From Gracilariopsis chorda (lineage: Eukaryota; Rhodophyta; Florideophyceae; Gracilariales; Gracilariaceae): 64,000 nt of DNA. The stretch spans positions 1-64,000 of the forward strand of contig NBIV01000129.1 of NCBI GenBank assembly GCA_003194525.1, read 5' to 3'. The notes under the pieces are model-generated. The model saw only the letters and a program-made list of their open reading frames with translations, was not told the DNA's origin and did not search any database. Position numbers and translations under genes: made by a program. Position 1 is the first letter of the stretch. Each line of letters starts with the position of its first letter. Of this stretch, positions 53,701 through 62,700 are shown in pieces.

Positions 53701-56700
53701 CGCCTTGCGTTGGTGCGACGTCTTGAGCGGAATCGTCTCGAAATGGTCCCTGGATCTCTTGTCGCACAGAGATACCAATGAATCCAAGGAGTATCTTCGA
53801 GTATCATTCGACGTTTCAGTGTTGCAGGGACTGAACGGTAAACAGCAACGATCTGAAGCGGAGTCAGTGTTTGAAAGCGTATTCGGCTTTTCATGGAAAG
53901 GTGAAGTGCAGGAACCATCTCTGCGACCTGGTGGCGATTTTGGTCTTAGAATAGGGCTTGGATATTTGCAACGGAGAGATAACGAATACTGCGTCAGAAA
54001 TGTCGAGCCATTGGGCGGACTAATACATTCGTCCCAACTTCGCGCTCTCCAGGCCATGGCTCTTTCTGTGCAAGGGGGTTGGCCAGTGGTTCTTATATGT
54101 AATGAGCTTCAGTCCAGTGAAAACACGGGAAAAGAACTGGTGGAGTTACTCGGGATGGGCTATGGTAAGAAAGTCAAGACTATTCATGGCTGTTCTCTCG
54201 TTGATGCCGAAAGCTTGGTTGGGGGTTACTCACAAAAAAATATATCTCAGTGTCTTCGCCAGCTTACAAGTCTTGCCTCGGATTTGTTCCACATTATGAT
54301 CAGAGCTGCAGAAGGGAATACGACACCTGAGAAAGGGCCTCGAAACAAATGCCTTATGAGCGCTTATTGGGAGTATCGCGATATGTTCGAGAAATGCTAC
54401 AAGAGTGCGGACTACAAATCCTTGCAGTTCAACTCAGTTCAGTCTCACACGCAGAAAGACATCGAATTGTTCGTGCTTAAAGCAGAAGGATTCATGTATA
54501 ATGCTCGCCGGTTGCTGCAGGACAACGACCTTGGCATGGACAAAGTTAACAAGATGAATTATTCTTGCATGGAACTCCTGAATGTTGTCGCATTGCAAGA
54601 TGCACGTGGTGCGCCTTCCTTTGAATGGAAAAAGAGTGATCTCGTCAACGCTATTGAAAACGGAGAGTGGGTATATGTTGAAGGCGCACAAAGATGTTCT
54701 CCAGCTGTCCTCGATCGCCTTAACCCGTTATTTGAACGTCCAGCACTTTCGTCACAGGATTTGCTGAAGAAACATAGCTGTCCTGAATTGTTTCGCGTTT
54801 TGCTTGCTGAAGCTCCCTCAGAAAACGATGGAACCCCGGTTTACATGAAACCGCATCCGGACTTTCGGGTATTTTTTGCTGTTTCGACGAGTTCTCCCAG
54901 AATTGAGAACTATGGATTGTCGAGACCGCTGCTTGATCGTTGTCTTCGAATTTGCTTTGAGAGCTCAACTGAAGGAAGTGACCCAGATTTATTTTTGCCG
55001 TCGAATCGGCAAACTGTATATAATTCGCGCTGCTGGTTGTCCTTATCGCGTGGTTTGTTTCCAGATAGTCGCCTCCTATACGCTGTTGGGCTGGTAGCGC
55101 AACCTAACGTGGAAGAAGTCCAAGACAAGTGTTCTTTGGAGAAAGGCAGTGCTGTTGATGTTGCTAATTCACCTCTTTTGAGAAGAGGGAGTGATTTTGT
55201 TCTTGCACCTGCTACGGAATGCGTTAGCGGGGATATCTGGAGTGTGGAGCAACTGGCGCTCACTGCAGAGGTTGGTTTTGAGGATTTGATGAGGAAGACT
55301 TCCTCTTTTTCTCAACCTATTCTTCACGAAATAATGGCGACTTCTCACGATTCTAGTGATCCGGGAAACAAACCGATAGCATTTTACAGAGCAGAACTGA
55401 TGTCAAATGTACTTAAGGCTCTTTTCTTAGGTTCGTCAAGTGGCACTGACTTGATGCTAAGAGCCATGACCTTGAGAAGCTCAGGTATTTCCCGTGACGT
55501 TCGAGCTATTGTTGATGAACTTATGAACGCGGCCCAGCATGGGCTTTCGCTAATACCACTTACAAGGGATGAAGTCAAAGAAATTGCCTGTGACCGCGTT
55601 ATGTCCGCTTGGACTATAGACCCTATCTTTGCTATGGACCGATTGCCGATTATGATGGGAGCGCGCAGTTCTGCGTCGCGTATAGCAGGGAAATTGCGTG
55701 CAAGGGCTAAGGCATTTCGAATTGAGATTATGGCTTTGTATGGATTTGAGACTGCTTGGGAGAGGTCCATTTCATCCAAGAAGAGCGTAATAGCTCGAGC
55801 CCATCTAAAATCGGAACTCCAATCAGGTCGACACGGGAAATGGGAAAACGAAGTTCAGATTGAATTGATTTGTTATGAGCTCCTGGCGTCTGCAGCTCGT
55901 AACTTGACATTGTTTCGTAATGCAGTGCAACGTACAGATGGTTGGGACCTATTCTATGAGGCAGAAGTATTTGATATGTTCGATGTGCTTCTCATGATCT
56001 GCAACACTATGGCGAGGGACAAGACAAATAAGCCGTATCTCTTAGCTCTTTTGCATAGGGTTTCGTATCTTGGAGAAAAACTCTGTGCGGACCAAGACTT
56101 CGCTGGTCTCGATTTTCTACATACCATGATTCCCAAAATACAAGCCGCATGCGAGGCTATCCAGGTATTCTCGTTCATGAATCAGATGTCTCTGATGCCC
56201 CGGTCGAGACGAGCTCAGCTCGTCGAACGCAAATTACTGAAAAGGTTGACGAATGGGCAAAGGCCGCTGTTGGGGCTTGACGAAGTGGACGCTATTGTAA
56301 AGGCAGCAGTAACTTTGAGCGTGAAATTTACCGTTGAGAACGACCAGCTTCTAAATAGGTTCGATGAGATTGCGGGCTCTACCAAGCAGAAGACATATTC
56401 TATTTCGGACTGGGCTCAAGCTATGCCTCACTTCCGCAGTGCTGTTTACGGTGATTATGTTAGCACTATGGAAAAATGCTTCGTTTCTGTTATCCATGCT
56501 GCAGAAGGACGTCATGAGAAGAAGCCAAAAACATATTCACTACGGTCTATCGTAGATTCTTTGTGTTATCAGTTGCGGTGTGTGCCGGCCGCGGATGCTG
56601 AATCTCTTCTTGTTATGCAACGGCGGTCGTGGATTTTGGAATGCCTGGAAACCGAAGAGAAGAATTCACCCTCAAGTACGGACCTGGACGTAGTGGAAGG

Positions 56701-59700
56701 CGATCTACTGTTACTCTCTGTTTTGCGAGAACGGAATGCATTTGTTCGGGGATTATCAAGGGATGAAGATACAGATACTGCGACTCAACTGGGACATGAT
56801 CCGTTCTTAACGACTCTACAGGTATGTCAAAATGCGCACCCGGTCCTTTTCTGGGACTTCAAGACCGCCTATTGTCAAGCAGCCCTCACTACTAGGATTT
56901 TCGCTTTGCACAACAACATTGGCAGACACGGTGGAAGCGTACGTCGAGAGATGTTACTCTGCTCCTGTATATCGGCATTGCTACAGAGAAAGGATAAGAA
57001 ACCCGAAATTCTCAGCACATTGGACGCTGTGCCGATGCAAGCAAAGTGTTCTTATCTTGCTTCTCTTTGGCAAGACGGAGCCTTTAACTCAATTGGGTCC
57101 AAATTCTCAGAAACTACCGATTATGAGAATCTTGCAGTGTCTCGAACAGCGAAGTTTTTGCATGAATCGCCTGTCATTGATGGGTCCGGTAGTCACAGGG
57201 ATTTATTATACGGTAGCATGGCATGGATTGCTATTGGTGCTTATCGCATCATCTGTTATGTTGACATTATTCAACGGATGAATGGCAATGATCCATCCGC
57301 TTTTGCCCAAATGAAAACAGTAGTCTCCTTTGAAAGCATAATGAAATTCGAAGCACGCTTGAAAGCGTTCACCTCAGTTCATATCAATCGAACTGGTGGG
57401 GATTGTCTCCAGTCATGTAGGCCTGTTGAAATGATCTGTGAGCAGATACGAACGGCACGAGAAAGTCTGAAACAAAGTCGGTCTTACTACATATACAGAA
57501 ACCCAGAGGAAGCTGGTTTTGAATCCTTTGTTGACCTTGTTGGCAAGGTGAAGGCAAGTGTAATTGACGTGATTTCACAGAGTGGATTTATGGGTAGGGC
57601 TGAGGTAAATGGAATCCGTGCAGATCCTGGTCTTGTGCAAGAGGCATCGCATCTCATCCAAGTGTGTCGCGAGATAGGCAAAGCTTTGAGCATTTGTGGA
57701 AGTCATTCTCATTTCCGAGATATTTCGTTGAGTCTGCGACTTGGCCTTGAGGAATTGCAAACAGGCTTAAGTGCATACATCAATGCGTCAGAACAAATTG
57801 AACATTCGAAATGTGATTGGTTTCTCACAAAGCGACAGATCCTCTCGGACTTATGTCTTCTGCCAAGGGCTGCATGTAAGGCTGCTACTGAGATTTCAGA
57901 AGCTATTTCTTCTTGCGCCAAGATTGCTCCAACTGGGGAAGCGCTACTGGCGACTGCTCAGTTTCTTCTTCAGAGTCATTACATTCCCGGAGATCCGTCA
58001 CCACAGTACTCCAGTTTTCTTTCCGGCCTTGTTAGCGTATGGAAAGCTTCAAAACTTCGACATGAACAAGAGGATGCGGAGAGGGAATCGCTCCACTTGC
58101 TTCGTCAAGCATCTCAGCGCTATGAAATCGATGCAGAGGCGGCTTTAGGAACTTCGACGGAGTTGGAACAAGAAGACTTCTGTGACACCTTTAACCCAAT
58201 AAGTGAAGAGGTGGAGGAAGGTTTGATTGGAATTAGTCAATCTTGTGAAGACTCTGAACCACCGAAGATGAAAGCGAACACACATGCAGAGTTAGAGAAT
58301 GGTTTCTTGACAATCGACTCCATGAGATTCTGGGACTTACACCAATCAATTTTCCCAGGAATCTCTTTCAGTTCATCGAACGGGCTTTCCATTCAACACG
58401 ATGTGGAAACGATTATTTCGTTTGCCAAAGATTTGTCCTCCTATGTTCAAGAATCAAGGTTTTTTGTGATCGGAAGCAACGGATTAGGCGGAATCTGGCC
58501 ATTTCTTTGCTCCGAATCAATCACTCGTATGCTGCGAGGTATGAAATCCGTGCCGAAGCCCCAAAACCTGAGAACCCGCTATAACTTCTATACAGACTCG
58601 AACATTGCAGAAGTAAGAACTGCGTCAACCTTGTTGCTTGAACTGCGCAAGGCTGTCGGAAACATTCAATCTGCAGTGTCTAAAGGCAATGAAAATGAAG
58701 ATCATCCGGTTCTCAGTGAAATCGTATCAGCAATTGATCGGGTGGCGAGAGTGACAAAAACCTCAACACCTCTTTCCATAGTCGTTATGGGACTAGAGAA
58801 CGTGCTGAGAAAAGCTGATGAATGGAACAGGCTGTTTGGATCTCGTGAAACGAAACTCACTGCAGAACTGGTTGCTGTCTCGAAGCTTGTTTTACGATGG
58901 AGAGCTTTGGAAATGAACTCTTGGCCGTTGATTTTGGAATCTCGGAAGCAATCGTTCGAACAGAAAGCAACGAAGTGGATATTCCTGCTATACGATGCCG
59001 TTGTCACAGAATCTCTCTCGCAAAAATTTTTGGAAGAGAGCCATTGCAGGAGCGTCATCTCCACTGTGGACCAGTTCCTTAGAAGCTCACCGAGTGGAGA
59101 GTTTTGTAGACGCCTAGAGATTGTGAACTCAGTGTCACATCATTTACTATCATTGCGTGGTGTTGGTGACGTTGTTAAGCATATTGGGCGTGGATTGCGA
59201 GGACTGTGCCGCTTCTATAAGCTTTTCGAAGAACATCTTGACAAAGAGCTATCACGGGGTTACGAATCTGTTCTTCAGGAGCTGAGAGAATTTACAAGCA
59301 TTGTCTCTTACAATCCTGAGGCAGACCTTGGTTCATCCATGGAAATGTCGAAACAAAACAACAAGCACCTGGATTACTTTAGGTTGAAAGCTGCCTCGGA
59401 AAAAACTCGCCGCCGAATGCACAAATTATGTTTGAAGGTGGATAGCGTTCTCCGCGACCCTTTCTATCGGCATATGACTGATATGACATCTTCTATTGGC
59501 CTTGCAGGAATCGACTTTGGACCGCCCATGACAGAAAGGGAATCCTGCTCCACCCAGTCGCACTATATTGCTTGCACAGAAAGCATCCTTAAAGCTATGC
59601 TCGTTGCAAGTCCTGCACCGCTCAATTCTGGGAGTTTAACCGCCCTGTCGCAAGTGTCTGGCGACAGTTACATTTCAAAGTTTGAGACATTGCAAAGAAA

Positions 59701-62700
59701 GCTTTTTCTTTATGGCCAAAATGCTAAGGACTCGAAGCACGGAAGTTGTGAGGAGGCATCGAAATTCGCTTTTCGTCTCCGATGTTTGATACGAGAACGC
59801 GTAAAAAGACTGAGACAGGTTTGTGCTGGAAAGGATATACAACCAAAGAGGAGAGCTCTAGTCGATCTCTTGCGTGGTCTTCACAAGGTTGGTTTATCGC
59901 CATTCGAGAGGCGTTACGAGAACCAGAGTTTAGAATGGATTTGTGCAGTGGACCCGACTTCTGATGAAGTTTTTAATGCCACTGCTAATGATTTGTACTT
60001 CGCTGGTGTCCATCGCTATCAAACCCTCCGAAATCTATCAGATTCAAGTGTGAGAAGCAACGATATTAATTCAGGAGAGGCCAGTCGCATTCGTGCCTTT
60101 TGTCATGATCTGCTGGACAAGGCGTGCATTGAGCGCAAAGAACTGAACCAATGTTATGATATTATCCAGTCTCTACACTGCCTAGCGAACTCCTTGGTCA
60201 CGACTCGTGGAAACACAAGCAGCACCTTCCATGTCGACAATGACCTCTTCAATGACTACTGTGAGTTGATTTTGCGGCTCCGTAAAGCGAAGTCTGATGT
60301 CAAAAAGATTATAGTCATCATCGAAGATGCGGTCTCGCGTGAGGTTGACGTTCAAGAACTAATGTGCAGTAATGAGACAGTTCGCCAAACGATGAAGTTT
60401 TACAACGATATTGGACAGAAGCCGCTGAGAGAGTTACACACTTTACTCTCCTTGACTTTTGAAGCAATTGAAAATGAACCCAAAGACGTTGGATTTGTGG
60501 ACCTTAAAGGGAAGAGATATCAAGAAATGATGTATTTTGATGGACGCTTCCAGGACTGGTGTGAGGCAGTTCAGTGCTATCTCAGATCTCTTTGTAATAC
60601 ACTGAAGGAAGTCCTCCAAAAGGCTGGAAACGTATCCAACGACAATATCGTGACTCAACTGTTGGCCCCGCTACTAGCTCTGGTGCAGGAAGGAGTGTCG
60701 AAAGAAAACGGCGAAAAGCGCGCGTTGTTCTCGCAGCCATCAGAGACTTGTAAGGCTTTGTGTGAATCACTTCATAAGAACATAGAAGAGTTTGTGCGAA
60801 CCATACTCATTAGTGCACAAAATGTGATGGCATGGTGTGCTGCAGGATCTACAATGGAAAACGAGCTTGAGAAAGAACTGCCGACAGAAGAATCTGCGCT
60901 GGAAGTTTTTCCAAGGTTGGTGCTAAAGCATGGACATCAGAAGATAGTCCGTTTGGGTTCTGACCTCGGTCTTTCGCGTCTCCACAGCTGTGCTGAAAAA
61001 AATGCTGAGATTCTCAACAAGCTTATTTCTTCACGCTTTTGCCTATCGAGGACAGAACTGAATGACATTGTGGTTCAGCAAAGGGCTTTGGGAGGTATCA
61101 TGAAGGAATACCTGAACTCGATGCTGCTGCCGTGTACCCGGAAAGCAAGTACCCAACATTGCGAGGATCTTGCGCTATTGCGAACCTTGACGTCTTTGTT
61201 CATAGGTCTCTGTAAGGACGGGTTTTGTCGGCCCCCCGACGAAGATGAGGTCAACGACAGCCGAGAAGTTGAAACAAGCGCCGGGGCAGGTTTCGGTGAT
61301 GTGGGTGATGGAGATCTCACTGGGGCCCAAGATGTAAGCGAGCAGATTGAAGACGAAGAACAGCTCCTTGGCCTGCGAAACGAAACGAGTAAAACAGCGG
61401 AAGAGCAGAAGAATGAGCATGGAAACCGGGACGGCTATGAAATGCAGAACGATTTCGAAGGGGATCTAGAAGAACTAGATACTGGAGAGAACGGAGATAG
61501 TGAGGAGCTCAGTGACGCTGAGAAACAAATGGGGCACGAGAATAGTGTTGGGGAAAACACCTTGAACGAAAAGTTGTGGGACGAGAACGAAGCAGAAGGC
61601 ATCAACAACCCTGATGAGTCTCAACACAAAGGAGAGAATGATGATAACCTTGAGAACCCGTCGTCGAATTCCGGCGGGTGGGCAGCTGGAGAGCGAAGGG
61701 AAGAACAAAACTCCAAGCTCAAAACGAGTCAGGAACAGGAAGTTGGCACAGATGAGGAACATTCAGATTCAGAGGAGCCAAAGGATGATAATGAGTCTAC
61801 GGCCTCGAATCAAGAACCAGGCCTAGGTGGTCAAGAGAACGATGTCGGCCAGCATTTGGAAAATATGAAAACAGACAAACCACAAGACTTAGATTCGCGA
61901 AACAAAGCCGGCGAAGAAGGCTTGGAATCGACGCACGACGTGTTGGGTGGAGAAGATCCCGAAGCTAATGAATGTGACGTTCGAGACGATGTCAGTGATG
62001 CTCAAGCAGAGGAACGAGATGCACAGGAAAATGAAGCCGAGGACCCTTCGAACGAACCAATGTTAGGTAGGGATAGCGATGCGATTGAATGGGATGAAAA
62101 TCATGAAAAGAAGGAAAGTGGGGACGGGTTGGAAGGAATCCCAGAAGACCCGCAACTACCCGAAGGCGAAGGTGAAGAGAGGGATGAAGATGAAATCGGG
62201 TCTGTCAGTGATGTCGAGGACATGGACATTGATGTTAACAAAGATGACACAAGTACTGGTGATGGAGATCTTGAACCGCAGCCTGAACGTTCTGCGCGTG
62301 AAGATAATGTCGAAACAACACCGTCGGAACCACAGGAAAGTGAGAATGCCGAGGTTGGTACCACTTCTGAGAAGCGACAGAACGTCGAACCAGAGACAAC
62401 GGCGACCGATGCCATGAGTATTCTTCCTGGAGAATCAACAACCGAGCAACCAGACCAAGACAGGAGCACGGCGTGGGCCGCATTTGCTAATCAAGGATCC
62501 GGATCGTTAGAGTTCAGAGGTGGCAGGACAGAAACCGTCGGTGACCAACACAACAGAAGTGAGCAAAGAGATGATAAGCTTCATTCCGGTCATACTGATC
62601 AAGAGAACGCAACTATCGAAGGAGATGGCCAAACAATGTACGAGTCATCTCGTAAGCAGAAAGGCGAAGAGAACCAACGGGGTTTATCCACAGAAGGCAC